47,551 nt of DNA from Pseudobacillus lumedeiriae (GTDB taxonomy: Bacteria > Bacillota > Bacilli > Bacillales > Domibacillaceae), in NCBI RefSeq assembly GCF_044891285.1, contig NZ_JAUIYO010000019.1, forward strand, positions 1 to 47,551. The letters are read 5' to 3'. How positions within the stretch are numbered: position 1 is the first letter of the stretch; each line of letters starts with the position of its first letter. Below, one piece after another: positions 33,284-41,453 of this stretch. The position numbers and the translations under genes are program-made. The notes beneath the pieces were generated by a model. The model saw only the letters and a list, made by a program, of their open reading frames with translations, had not been told where the DNA came from and searched no databases.

Positions 33284-33396
33284 GATGAAGTCTAGAAATG
33301 GTTGTAATGACGACTTGGGGTAACGGCTCAATGTTGAGCTATGATAAGCTTTCTTATTATATTTCCGCAATCGGAGCGCTTTAATGAAATAACGAA

Positions 33397-33440
33397 AAAA
33401 GCCCAATTTCTTAAGATTAATACTAAGAAATTGGGCTTTT
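33397..33440 (+). terminator. Terminator of the RsgA-like gene
   Basis: Arms at 33397-33413 and 33424-33440 are perfectly complementary over 17 bases with a 10-base loop and end in TTTT. It lies 114 bases after the stop codon. Confidence 0.85.
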
Positions 33441-33732
33441 AATATTGGAATTTCCTTAATGTTATAAGTATGCGGCTCCTGATGCTGCCACTAAATGATC
33501 GTATATTTAGATAGAGTTTTTTGTAAAATGGGGTTTTTCTTCCTTTAGATAGATGTGCAACAATTATGAAGCATCATAGCGGTAAACACATTGATAAAAA
33601 TGAGAAACTGTGGTAAATTTATATAGATGCACCACTAATGGATTTTTGTATTTATTATCCCTATTTTAATTATACATCATAAAATCCTTTTCAGTCAACC
33701 CCTATTTTTATTTTTTTAAAGGAGTGTTTGAT
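33441..33732. other. Gap before the HelD-like gene
   Basis: No gene seen. TTGATA (33591-33596), 16 bases, TAAATT (33613-33618) could be the helicase promoter. The segment just before the gene is very T-rich. Confidence 0.4.
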
Positions 33733-36069
33733 ATGGACATGGAAATTCGCCAGGAGCAAGAACGAGTGAACAGTGTAATGAAGACAATTACAGAGCAAAT
33801 CAATAGATTGGAGGGCGAAACTTCCAGACGCCGGATGGAAGTTGTAAATATCCGCAAACACTTTTGGGATGAAGTAAAGGTTAACACTGATACCTTTGAC
33901 GATTATCTTGAAACGATTATCGGCTTGAGACAAGAAGCTCAAGCTCTGTCTGTGAGTCAAAGCACCCACAGACAAGCATCGAAGAAATTATCCGCGCTCC
34001 GGCGTATGCAAGGGATGCCCTATTTCGGTCGAATCGATTTCATTGAAGAAGAAACTTCAACGGCGGAACGAATTTATATCGGCATCTCGACGCTCACAGA
34101 TACAAGCGGAGAAAATTTCCTTATTTATGATTGGAGAGCTCCGATTTCCAGTGTTTACTACGACTATCAGCCTGGTCCCGCTAAGTATGCTACACCTGGG
34201 GGGATTATCCATGGCATACTGGAGAAAAAGTGGCAATACCTTATCCGCGGCGGCGTTATCCAATCTATGTTCGACACGAGTCTCACTATTGGTGATGAGA
34301 TTTTACAGCAGGTGCTTGGTAAAGGAACAGACAAACATATGCATAGTATCGTAGCCACCATTCAACAGGAGCAAAACCGGATCATCCGGCACGATCGCGG
34401 GCGGATGCTTATTGTGCACGGCGCTGCTGGCAGCGGTAAGACATCGGCGGCTTTGCAGCGGATTGCTTATTTACTCTATAAATACCGGGATAGATTGAAT
34501 GCCGATCAAATCATTCTTTTTTCGCCTAATTCGATGTTTAATAGTTACGTTTCCAATGTGCTGCCAGAACTCGGCGAAGAGAATATGCAGCAGGTCACAT
34601 TCCAGGAATACTTGGATCATCGGCTAAAAAGTGAGCTTCAAGTTGAGAATCCTTATGATCAATTAGAATATGTTTTGACTGCGGTGGATACCCCATTATA
34701 TAGAACAAGAATTGCGAGCATCCGATTTAAGGCTGAGATCTGTTTTTTTGAGGCGATCAAATCATATAGAGAGTCACTGGAATTATCCGGAATGGTATTC
34801 AAAGGGATTAACTTTAGAGGCAAGACAATAGTTACTGCTAAACAAATTGCGAAAAAGTTTTATAGCAGCGACACCTCGCTTCGCTTTCATAACCGACTTG
34901 AAAAATTAAAGGATTGGCTGATTAAACAAGTAGATGAAGCCGCGAAGCGCGAATGGACTAGGCCTTGGGTACAGGAGGAAATCGAACTGCTTAGCAATGA
35001 GGATTACCATAAAGCATATACCTACTTAGCGGAAAAACGGGGTTTTAAAGGAGAGTCGATTCATGATTATGAAATCGAGCCTGAAGCGTTAGCCCGTTTG
35101 ATTGTTCGCCAGAAGTTAAAGCCGTTGCGAAAGCGCATCAAGGCATTTCGTTTCATCAACATTAAGGGAATATACAAGCAGTTTTTTACTGATCCTATCC
35201 GGATCAAACAGTGGATCGACGGAGAAGTCCCCGAGGAGTGGCCGAATATTTGCAGATCGACTGTGAAAATGTTGAACGAAGGTAAACTATTTTACGAAGA
35301 TGCTACTCCGTTTTTATTAATGAAAGAGCTGATTCAAGGCTTTCAGACGAATAGCTCGATCAAACATGTACTTGTAGACGAGGCACAAGATTATTCTCCG
35401 TTTCAATTCGAGTTTTTGAAACGTTTGTTTCCTGCGGCAAGAATGACTGTACTTGGTGACTTTAACCAAGCTATATTCGCCCATGCCAGCGACATAGTCG
35501 ATTTCGACATGCTTACTGGATTATACGGTCCGGATGAAACAGCCGCGATCAACTTGACCCGCAGTTACAGATCCACCAGACCGATCGTCGAGTTTACACG
35601 CGGACTTGTACCTAATGGTGAACGGATCGCAGCTTTTGAACGCGATGGCGAGAGACCTATATTGACGCAATTTTCGGATCGAGCTGAATTGCATCGTTCT
35701 ATAGCCTCCAAAGTTGCAGACTTACGGAAACGGCAGTATAGCACAATAGCGATTATATGCAAATCTGCAGCGGAAAGCGCTGCTGCATACGATTCCTTGA
35801 GCGGCATTGAAGACATGAAGCTTGTGAAGAGCGGATCAATTGAATACGAGCAAGGTGTTGTCGTCATACCGGCGTATTTGGCCAAAGGTATCGAATTCGA
35901 CGCAGTGATTATTTATGACGCATCAGCGGAAGTATACGGAGATGAGAGCCTGCGCAGATTATTTTACACTGCCTGTACCCGGGCTATGCATCACTTGCAG
36001 CTATACAGCGTAGGGGAACCGAGCCCCTTTTTGCGCGACGCTGCGCCAGAGAGTTTCATTCTGAGATGA
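33733..36069 (+). CDS. helD: HelD-type UvrD-like helicase (RNA polymerase recycling factor)
   Basis: This 778-residue superfamily 1 helicase has an N-terminal coiled coil (about 1-45, MDMEIRQEQERVNSVMKTIT), then Walker A HGAAGSGKTSA (about 230), motif II LVDEAQDYSP (about 550), LGDFNQAIF, SYRSTRPIVEF and a final motif region ending with FYTACTRAMH. The coiled-coil arm and length match B. subtilis HelD/YvgS, which releases stalled RNA polymerase from DNA using ATP. ATG 33733 is preferred over GTG 33724, since AAAGGAG (33718-33724) is eight bases before the ATG. It is a single-gene unit. Confidence 0.9.
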   Translation: MDMEIRQEQERVNSVMKTITEQINRLEGETSRRRMEVVNIRKHFWDEVKVNTDTFDDYLETIIGLRQEAQALSVSQSTHRQASKKLSALRRMQGMPYFGRIDFIEEETSTAERIYIGISTLTDTSGENFLIYDWRAPISSVYYDYQPGPAKYATPGGIIHGILEKKWQYLIRGGVIQSMFDTSLTIGDEILQQVLGKGTDKHMHSIVATIQQEQNRIIRHDRGRMLIVHGAAGSGKTSAALQRIAYLLYKYRDRLNADQIILFSPNSMFNSYVSNVLPELGEENMQQVTFQEYLDHRLKSELQVENPYDQLEYVLTAVDTPLYRTRIASIRFKAEICFFEAIKSYRESLELSGMVFKGINFRGKTIVTAKQIAKKFYSSDTSLRFHNRLEKLKDWLIKQVDEAAKREWTRPWVQEEIELLSNEDYHKAYTYLAEKRGFKGESIHDYEIEPEALARLIVRQKLKPLRKRIKAFRFINIKGIYKQFFTDPIRIKQWIDGEVPEEWPNICRSTVKMLNEGKLFYEDATPFLLMKELIQGFQTNSSIKHVLVDEAQDYSPFQFEFLKRLFPAARMTVLGDFNQAIFAHASDIVDFDMLTGLYGPDETAAINLTRSYRSTRPIVEFTRGLVPNGERIAAFERDGERPILTQFSDRAELHRSIASKVADLRKRQYSTIAIICKSAAESAAAYDSLSGIEDMKLVKSGSIEYEQGVVVIPAYLAKGIEFDAVIIYDASAEVYGDESLRRLFYTACTRAMHHLQLYSVGEPSPFLRDAAPESFILR

Positions 36070-36232
36070 CGTAACAAGGGATGGCTGTGTGCTGTTTTCG
36101 CGTTATTAAATGGAGAAATCCAAATTTTAATGATCATTTATGTTTAGTGATGAGAGAAGCAAAAGACATGAATGCTGCAATGGTGGCAGGACATTAAAAA
36201 GAAAACGGATGATCTTCTCTATATTCTTTTTC

Positions 36233-36268
36233 ACACGCTATTTAATGTACGAAAATAGCGTGTTTTTT
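36233..36268 (+). terminator. Terminator in the gap after helD
   Basis: ACACGCTATTT (36233-36243) and AAATAGCGTGT (36253-36263) form an 11-bp stem followed by TTTTT. It lies 165 bases after the helD stop, and no gene is visible between. Confidence 0.75.
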
Positions 36269-36354
36269 ATTGTTATTTCACTATTGTTCTCCAAAAAATA
36301 ACTTGTTGGATTGTGTTTGCTAGAGAAAAAATCTTAAATAAATGAAAAATTCAA

Positions 36355-36372
36355 TATGTGCAAAATTCAAAT
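36355..36372 (+). repeat. 18-base direct repeat, copy 1
   Basis: TATGTGCAAAATTCAAAT at 36355-36372 is repeated exactly at 39560-39577, with similar A/T-rich flanks. The copies bracket the XRE/membrane protein/guanine deaminase segment. Confidence 0.6.
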
Positions 36373-36452
36373 AAAAAACCTTGAAACACACAGCCTGCAA
36401 AGAACAAACTCATTTTTTCAAACCGTTACATATGAAGATAACGGGTAGTTGG

Positions 36453-36495
36453 TTTTTTCCTTTTTTAGTGTAAAATTACACTAAAAAAGGAAAAA
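36453..36495. promoter_or_regulatory. Very long palindrome in front of the XRE regulator
   Basis: Left arm (about 36454-36473, with core CCTTTTTTAGTGTAA) and right arm (36476-36495, core TTACACTAAAAAAGG) are complementary over 20 bases with two central bases. The right arm runs into AAAGGAG (36491-36497), the ribosome-binding site of the regulator. It can be an autoregulatory operator, an RNA hairpin hiding the site, or both. A smaller dyad CCGTTA/TAACGG lies at 36423-36444. Confidence 0.65.
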
Positions 36496-36507
36496 GGAGC
36501 TGGTGTT

Positions 36508-36981
36508 GTGAATAAAGATCAGTTGAGTGATATCATCTCAGAAAAGTTAAAATTGATTCGAACGGAACGGGGCTATACACAAGAAAAGATGGCCGAGGTG
36601 CTTGGTATTTCCAAAAAAACGCTTGTCCAAATTGAGAAAAACCGTACGGATGCAGGATGGACAATAACGGCGGCTGTTTGTGCGTTGTTCCGCGAAAGCA
36701 ATATTCTTCAGTCAGCACTCGGTGGTGATCCAGTGGAACTAGCAGAAATGGCGGCGCACAGCTATATCCGCCGCGCTAAAGATAAAACGCTCGGCGGCCG
36801 TGTCTGGTGGCGGGAAGTGAATGAGCAAAACGGTTTTCGTCTGCAGCAAAACATCATCAGCAGCCACTACCGCATTCTTGATTCAGATGATTACCGGCTG
36901 TTCAGCGCATACGACAAAGAGGAGGTATTGGCTGAATGGCAGCACCTGATCCAGGTGAAGGGAGACAGCCGCCATGACTAA
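36508..36981 (+). CDS. XRE-family helix-turn-helix regulator
   Basis: This 157-residue protein has an N-terminal XRE helix-turn-helix (about 8-62: LKLIRTERGYTQEKMAEVLG, then ISKKTLVQIEKNR) and an extra C-terminal domain (about 85-157) with GGRVWWREVNEQNGF and an acidic DSDDYRLFSAYDKEEV. Start is GTG 36508, 11 bases after AAAGGAG. Its stop overlaps the next gene by eight bases, so the pair is translationally coupled, and the second protein probably sends it a signal. The 20-bp-arm palindrome in front is the obvious operator. The C-terminal domain is not one I recognise. Confidence 0.85.
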   Translation: MNKDQLSDIISEKLKLIRTERGYTQEKMAEVLGISKKTLVQIEKNRTDAGWTITAAVCALFRESNILQSALGGDPVELAEMAAHSYIRRAKDKTLGGRVWWREVNEQNGFRLQQNIISSHYRILDSDDYRLFSAYDKEEVLAEWQHLIQVKGDSRHD

Positions 36982-37687
36982 AAATAAAAAACGGCTAGTC
37001 ATTTTTATGTCTTTCATGATTCTTGTGGCTGTCGTCTTATGGGTGCTTAGTGCACTTTTCGGTTTGCCTTGGAAAGAAAAAGCCATTGCCGATAAAGTAG
37101 AAAAACATTTGGAAAAAAAGTATGAGAAGGATTTTGAATTGAAAGAATCTTATTTTAGTTTTAAAGACGGCACATACGGCGGAATTTTCTATCCGGAAGA
37201 GGATCCATCCATGGAGTTTCATGCAGGGGAAGGGTATGCGGAGTATAAATATGTCGATATGTACCCGGAAGTCTTATGGGCACACCAGCTGCAGGAAGAG
37301 ATCGATCCAGAAGTAAGAAAGGTTTTCCCAAACGTAAAAAGCGTGCATGTCAGTTACGTTTCGTATCAAAGCTTGGACAAAGTGAAAGGGCCGGATATTC
37401 CCCGTTACGATGAAGCAGATGCGGCATTATTCCCGAATATTGAATTAGAAGAGACATTTACTAATTCTAAAGAACAGTGGAGCGCGATGGCTGGTCTCAT
37501 TCACAGCGTCCAAAGCCGAACAGCCGCATCAGAGGTATCATTTAATTTTATCGAAAAAGAGACGAATACAGAAGCGTTTGTTTTGTGCCCGCCGAAAAGT
37601 ACAGCAGTGATTACTAATGCACAGCAGGCGCAAAAGCATTGCTCTATGCGCCGCTATGACTTAGAAACAAGTTCATTGGTAGAATAG
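36974..37687 (+). CDS. Membrane-anchored protein coupled to the XRE regulator
   Basis: This 237-residue protein has an N-terminal membrane segment (about 9-29, VIFMSFMILVAVVLWVLSAL) with a basic cytoplasmic start (MTKNKKR). The rest (about 30-237) would be outside: charged, mixed helix and strand, beginning KVEKHLEKKYEKDFEL. It contains two cysteines (LCPPKS, KHCSMR). No enzyme motif is visible. The eight-base overlap with the XRE gene suggests they form one functional unit, for example a membrane sensor controlling the regulator; this is inference from layout. A convergent gene, guaD, follows two bases later. Confidence 0.75.
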   Translation: MTKNKKRLVIFMSFMILVAVVLWVLSALFGLPWKEKAIADKVEKHLEKKYEKDFELKESYFSFKDGTYGGIFYPEEDPSMEFHAGEGYAEYKYVDMYPEVLWAHQLQEEIDPEVRKVFPNVKSVHVSYVSYQSLDKVKGPDIPRYDEADAALFPNIELEETFTNSKEQWSAMAGLIHSVQSRTAASEVSFNFIEKETNTEAFVLCPPKSTAVITNAQQAQKHCSMRRYDLETSSLVE

Positions 37688-37689
37688 GG

Positions 37690-39057
37690 TTATACACGTG
37701 AATGAACTTTTTCGCCTTGGACCCACACTTCACGAATGTTTTCTGGACGAACGAGATACATGATCTTCTGGAAGACGTCGTGTAAATCTTCGTTTGAATC
37801 GTAAATCGGCAGTTTGGCCGATGGTAAGGCAGTGTCGATGATTTGTACATCCCATGCATAGTTTTCTGTTAAGCGGCCAATCGGCAGGCTTAAACTTTCA
37901 CCGCCGCCAGCCGTTGCGAAATAGAATGCTTCATTAATGGTGATGCGTGAATGTGGTACGCCGCGTTCGTCGGCAGGAAGAGCTGTATTCACACCATCTT
38001 CTAACATTCTCGATGAGATGACAGCTTGTCTCGCATTATCGAAAAGACTAGGTGAGAATCCGCCGGAAATGTCGGAGCCTAAACCGATTTCGACGCCTTT
38101 TGAATGCAAATGAGCGATGGGGATGACGCTGTTGGCAAAGTAAGCATTGGAGATCGGACAATGGCTCACAGCAGTACCCGTTTCGGCAAATAAAGCGGCA
38201 TCATCATCATTTAAGAAATTGCAGTGCGCCATGACAGATTTATCACGCAGCAGACCAAAATCATGTAAAGCGAACGCATCGTTCTTATGAAAGCGGTCCT
38301 GCACATACCCATGCTCCCAATCACTTTCACTGCAGTGCGATTGGACGTAAGCATCATATTTCTCGGCTAATTTTCCTAACCCTTTTAACGCATCATCGGT
38401 ACAGCTTGGAATAAAGCGGGGCGTCACGACTGGATACACACCTTGCTTCGTTGATTTTGCTAATTCTTTCACAGCTAAAATAAATTCCTCCGTATCCGCT
38501 AATGCGGTTTGTGTATCCGCGTCCCGATAATATTCTGGCGTTTGTTCAATATTATCCATCACCACTTTTCCAACCAAGCCGCGCTGTCCTTTTTCAGCGC
38601 ATAGTTTGGCTAGCAGTACACTCGCTTCTTTATGAACAGTAGCAAAATACAGTGCCGTTGTTGTGCCGTTTGCGAGCAGGGTGCTGACGACGTCTTGATA
38701 AATATTTTTCGCAAAACCTAAATCGGAAAACTTGGACTCAATTGGAAATGTATATGTATTTAACCAATCATACAGCGGAATATCTAAAGCCGTTCCTGCT
38801 TGAGCCCATTGCGGTGCATGAACATGCAAATCGACAAAGCCAGGCAAGAAATATTGGCCGTCCGCTAAACGATGAAAGTTGTCTTCACCTTGATAAAGAT
38901 CCAATAAAGCCTCGTAGTCAGCATCTTCTGGGGCAACGGCTCTTTCAATCATTCCGTCAGCATTAATACAGAAAAGATGATCTTTTAAAATTTGTACTTC
39001 TTCCGGCGACTTGCTGGAAAAAGCAGTTCCCTGGAAAACTTGGGTATATTTTTTCAT
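37690..39057 (-). CDS. guaD: Guanine deaminase
   Basis: This 455-residue amidohydrolase-superfamily enzyme deaminates guanine to xanthine. Marks are LPGFVDLHVHAPQWAQAG (metal HxH), ALYFATVH, QSHCSESDWE, MAHCNFLNDDD, HCPISNAYFANSV and the aspartate motif GLGSDISGG. I start at ATG 39057, six bases after AAGGGTG; a GTG nine bases upstream overlaps that ribosome-binding site. It has no obvious purine-pathway neighbours. No purine riboswitch is visible in the upstream gap. Confidence 0.9.
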   Translation of the reverse strand: MKKYTQVFQGTAFSSKSPEEVQILKDHLFCINADGMIERAVAPEDADYEALLDLYQGEDNFHRLADGQYFLPGFVDLHVHAPQWAQAGTALDIPLYDWLNTYTFPIESKFSDLGFAKNIYQDVVSTLLANGTTTALYFATVHKEASVLLAKLCAEKGQRGLVGKVVMDNIEQTPEYYRDADTQTALADTEEFILAVKELAKSTKQGVYPVVTPRFIPSCTDDALKGLGKLAEKYDAYVQSHCSESDWEHGYVQDRFHKNDAFALHDFGLLRDKSVMAHCNFLNDDDAALFAETGTAVSHCPISNAYFANSVIPIAHLHSKGVEIGLGSDISGGFSPSLFDNARQAVISSRMLEDGVNTALPADERGVPHSRITINEAFYFATAGGGESLSLPIGRLTENYAWDVQIIDTALPSAKLPIYDSNEDLHDVFQKIMYLVRPENIREVWVQGEKVHSRV

Positions 39058-39167
39058 GAGTTTCACCCTTAATGTTTGTATTTATATAGTTATATTTTAC
39101 ATTATAAAATAAAAAATAAGCTTTATGTTCTTTATTGTAGGAATAGCGTCAGTAAGATCAAAGGTTA

Positions 39168-39368
39168 TTATTCACTCCAATTTAATATATGTAAGAATGT
39201 ATTCACATCGTCGTACACCTTCTCATGCTTTTTATCTAAGGTAATGATGTGGTCAGATTGTTCATGCCATTTTAATTGTTTATCTTCTGTCGTTACAGTA
39301 TCGTAAATAATTTGAGCACTCTTTTTGTACAAGCAATCATCTAAGCTGCCCTGTAAAACTTGCACCCC
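39168..39368 (-). pseudogene. C-terminal fragment of a carboxylesterase (YvaK/Est30-like)
   Basis: The open stretch reads VQVLQGSLDDCLYKKSAQII, then DHIITLDKKHEKVYDDVNTF, and ends at 39168. Carboxylesterases of the Est30/YvaK group end with the same pattern: VLVVQGRLDD, then the catalytic His in GHVITLDKE. Both the catalytic Asp (LDD) and His (DHIITLD) regions are kept, but the nucleophile Ser half is absent, and a stop codon lies a few codons upstream in frame. No ribosome-binding site fits. It is a leftover of a lost gene. Confidence 0.75.
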
Positions 39369-39380
39369 GTTCCAGCCAAA

Positions 39381-39764
39381 TGAGCATCATCCTGATCTAA
39401 GCTATCAGTTTCTAATGGACTTAGAATTTTGCTTTATCGTTCCTTACAACCATCGGTTTGGGCTGATCTGTTCGATGTTGTGGAATCAGATTTTGAAAAT
39501 TAATCTAAGACTAGAGGTTTTTAGTGCAGCTATAGAAAAATACAAATAGCAAAAATCATTATGTGCAAAATTCAAATTTAAAACAAAAATAAACTAGTAT
39601 TCAAAGTCAAATCTTCTCAACCTGGAAAGAAAATTCAACTGTTCTTAAAAAAGAAAGACTAGAGTATTTAAAAGACATATTCAAATGCGGTTTTAACCAC
39701 GCTATTCTTAATCCTCTTATGCAGCTACTTAAGCTTATGAAACTCTAGTATATTTGGAAACTTC
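39381..39764. other. Gene-free stretch between esterase fragment and SLH gene
   Basis: No supported gene. Apart from the repeat copy at 39560-39577, the region is AT-rich without clear structure. Confidence 0.4.
39560..39577 (+). repeat. 18-base direct repeat, copy 2
   Basis: Exact second copy of TATGTGCAAAATTCAAAT (first at 36355-36372), 3.2 kb downstream in the same orientation. Confidence 0.6.
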
Positions 39765-39773
39765 TGTTATAAT
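39765..39773 (+). promoter_or_regulatory. Extended -10 promoter of the SLH-domain gene
   Basis: TG-T-TATAAT at 39765-39773 is a perfect extended -10; the -35 region is poor. It lies 53 bases before the start codon. Confidence 0.5.
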
Positions 39774-39825
39774 TTATCGAGTAGTATAAATATTTCCACA
39801 AATGGTTGAGGGAGAGAAGCTATTT

Positions 39826-40812
39826 ATGAAAAAAATTAAACGTATTCTTGCTATAGCTGTAATCACAGGAGTAATGTTTTCCTCAAGTCCATCAGCTGCC
39901 GGTGCTGCTAACTTTACCATGCCTGGTTTTTCTGATGTGTCTGATCTTTATAGAGATGCGGTGGAATACTCCTGGTGCCATAATATTGCAAGAGGGATAA
40001 GTGAAAAACAATTTGGTATTGCTCAACCGCTTAAACGTGTGGACGGAGCTATAATGATTGCAAGAAGTATAGACATGGATATTGAAGCGACATGGGAAAC
40101 ACCATTTATGGATCTTCCAGAACGTGCAATTTCAGCTGTATCAGCTCTTTATGAAGCAAAGATCATGAATGGTAAAACAGCAACATCATTTGCTCCTAAT
40201 GAAACGATGACACGCGGGGAGATAGCTCTTATTCTGTCAAAGGCATATAATCTCCCGCCAACAACTGAAAAAAGTACCTTTACAGATGTGACAGAAAGGT
40301 ACGAAGATGCCGTCAACCGACTCGTAGCATCAGGTATTATACGAGGGAAATCACCAACTCGTTTTGGTGTTCAGGATCCTTTGACCAGAGGGGAATTAGT
40401 AATCATGCTTTATAAAGCGGAACCACTGTTCAAACAAAAATCTCCTTATGGTGAACTGCCTTCTTCAAATGGAGGATTGACCCTACAATTAGATAAAACA
40501 AGTTACAGCGAGTCAGAAGAAAAGATGGCACTGACAGTGAAAAATACGAGTAGGTTAACCTATCATTTTGATTATCATTTTTCGTTAGAAGTAAAGGGAG
40601 AAGACTCGTGGTATAAGGTACCATTCAATAAAGATATCGTTCCTCCAGCTGTGATGAACGAAATACGACCAGCTGAAAGTTATGAACAGATGGTCTATGG
40701 CTATATTTACAAATTGAAGTTTAAAGAAGGAGAGTATAGATTGATTCAGAATTTCTGGCAAGAAGACGGAACAGAAATAATTTTAGCCATTCCATTCGAA
40801 ATAACTGGATGA
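39826..40812 (+). CDS. Secreted protein with three SLH domains
   Basis: This 328-residue protein has a signal peptide (MKKIKRILAIAVITGVMFSS, cleavage near SAAGAA), then three S-layer homology domains: FSDVSDLYRDAVEYSWCHNI, FMDLPERAISAVSALYEAKI and FTDVTERYEDAVNRLVASGI, each followed by a FxPxxxxTRGE-like second half. It ends in a C-terminal beta-rich domain (about 225-328) like a BsuPI/Ig-type module (LTLQLDKTSYSESEEKMALT). SLH repeats bind pyruvylated wall polymer. ATG 39826 follows GAGGGAGAG; an in-frame ATG at 39802 would spoil the signal peptide. Confidence 0.9.
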   Translation: MKKIKRILAIAVITGVMFSSSPSAAGAANFTMPGFSDVSDLYRDAVEYSWCHNIARGISEKQFGIAQPLKRVDGAIMIARSIDMDIEATWETPFMDLPERAISAVSALYEAKIMNGKTATSFAPNETMTRGEIALILSKAYNLPPTTEKSTFTDVTERYEDAVNRLVASGIIRGKSPTRFGVQDPLTRGELVIMLYKAEPLFKQKSPYGELPSSNGGLTLQLDKTSYSESEEKMALTVKNTSRLTYHFDYHFSLEVKGEDSWYKVPFNKDIVPPAVMNEIRPAESYEQMVYGYIYKLKFKEGEYRLIQNFWQEDGTEIILAIPFEITG

Positions 40813-40926
40813 ATTGAATTTTGGGTTTCTTTTTCTTGTGAAATTAGAAAAAATAAATAAATATGAATGAAACCGATAATTATTATCAATACTATGATTA
40901 GACGATCAGCCAAAGGAATGATTGCC

Positions 40927-41091
40927 CTAAAGCAATGAAATCTCAGATACAAACGTTTTACAATCTGTTTCTTCACTAATGGATGTTTGTTTTTCTTTAT
41001 GACTTACTACATAAATAGAATCAGCACCACATTTATTTCCTTTGTCCCAATATTTACAGTTGTTCACTTCACAAAAAACATCTTGAGCCAT
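40927..41091 (-). CDS. DUF1540 family protein
   Basis: This 54-residue protein has the DUF1540 pattern: VFCEVNNCKYWDKGNKCGAD, then ETDCKTF, with four cysteines that may bind a metal. I start at ATG 41091, not upstream, because the upstream codons lie within a perfect palindrome. AAAGTGGG, five bases before the ATG, could act as the ribosome-binding site and lies inside one arm. Function unknown; members are common in spore-forming Firmicutes. It is convergent with the SLH gene. Confidence 0.8.
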   Translation of the reverse strand: MAQDVFCEVNNCKYWDKGNKCGADSIYVVSHKEKQTSISEETDCKTFVSEISLL

Positions 41092-41092
41092 A

Positions 41093-41146
41093 GTATCCCA
41101 CTTTAAAATTGTTAACCTTAACAATTTTAAAGTGGGATACTTTTTT
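41093..41146. repeat. 48-base perfect palindrome with T-run
   Basis: Arms at 41093-41115 and 41118-41140 are perfectly complementary over 23 bases with only CC between; TTTTTT follows on the plus strand. On the plus strand it is a terminator-like hairpin without an obvious plus gene before it. On the minus strand it ends two bases before the DUF1540 start codon and contains its ribosome-binding site. Confidence 0.85.
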
Positions 41147-41196
41147 CTTTTGTATTATTTTAGCCATTCCGTTGTTAGTTGATTGACTTCTCTCAT

Positions 41197-41243
41197 CCCC
41201 AAAGATGGGCTGTCGCCCTTGGTGGGTTTTCCCGTTCGGAAAA
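41197..41243. other. Two adjacent stem-loops of unknown origin
   Basis: CCCCAA...GGGC-TGTC-GCCC-TTGG (41197-41222) is followed by TTTTCC-N5-GGAAAA (41227-41243). They do not sit behind a plus-strand gene, and the style recalls the ends of IS200/IS605 (TnpB-carrying) elements, but no transposase remains. Confidence 0.35.
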
Positions 41244-41310
41244 GCTATAATATCAACATTTTTGGTGCATACTTTAAGAAGTTTTAATTAGATGAAATGG
41301 GGATTTGACG

Positions 41311-41439
41311 ATGGGGATTCGAATTATAGCATTAAGTGTTTCACTGCAACAACTAAAGGACGAGGATGTGTGGTTGAGGGCACATATCGATCTTTGTTAT
41401 AAAGAACGTGTAAAGAAAAGGAAATATCTTTGTCTGTAA
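41311..41439 (+). CDS. Small 42-residue protein candidate
   Basis: ATG 41311 follows GGGGA at 41299-41303. The product starts MGIRIIALSVSLQQLKDEDV, is basic at the end (KERVKKRKYLCL) and stops at 41437-41439, 14 bases before the next gene, whose ribosome-binding site AAAGGAGAG overlaps its stop. That spacing suggests coupled genes. I recognise no family. Confidence 0.35.
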   Translation: MGIRIIALSVSLQQLKDEDVWLRAHIDLCYKERVKKRKYLCL

Positions 41440-41453
41440 AAGGAGAGAAAATA

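Noticed and set aside
36100..36200. Short frame with MREAKDMNAAMVAGH in the gap after helD
   Set aside because: Too short, no ribosome-binding site and no homology that I recognise.
40874..40888. Fur-box-like CGATAATTATTATCA
   Set aside because: It matches 14 of 15 positions of a Fur consensus but lies between two convergent genes, with no promoter nearby, in AT-rich DNA where such matches arise by chance.
40746..40976. Hydrophobic minus-strand frame overlapping the SLH gene end
   Set aside because: It overlaps two supported genes; the hydrophobic run comes from AT-rich intergenic DNA.
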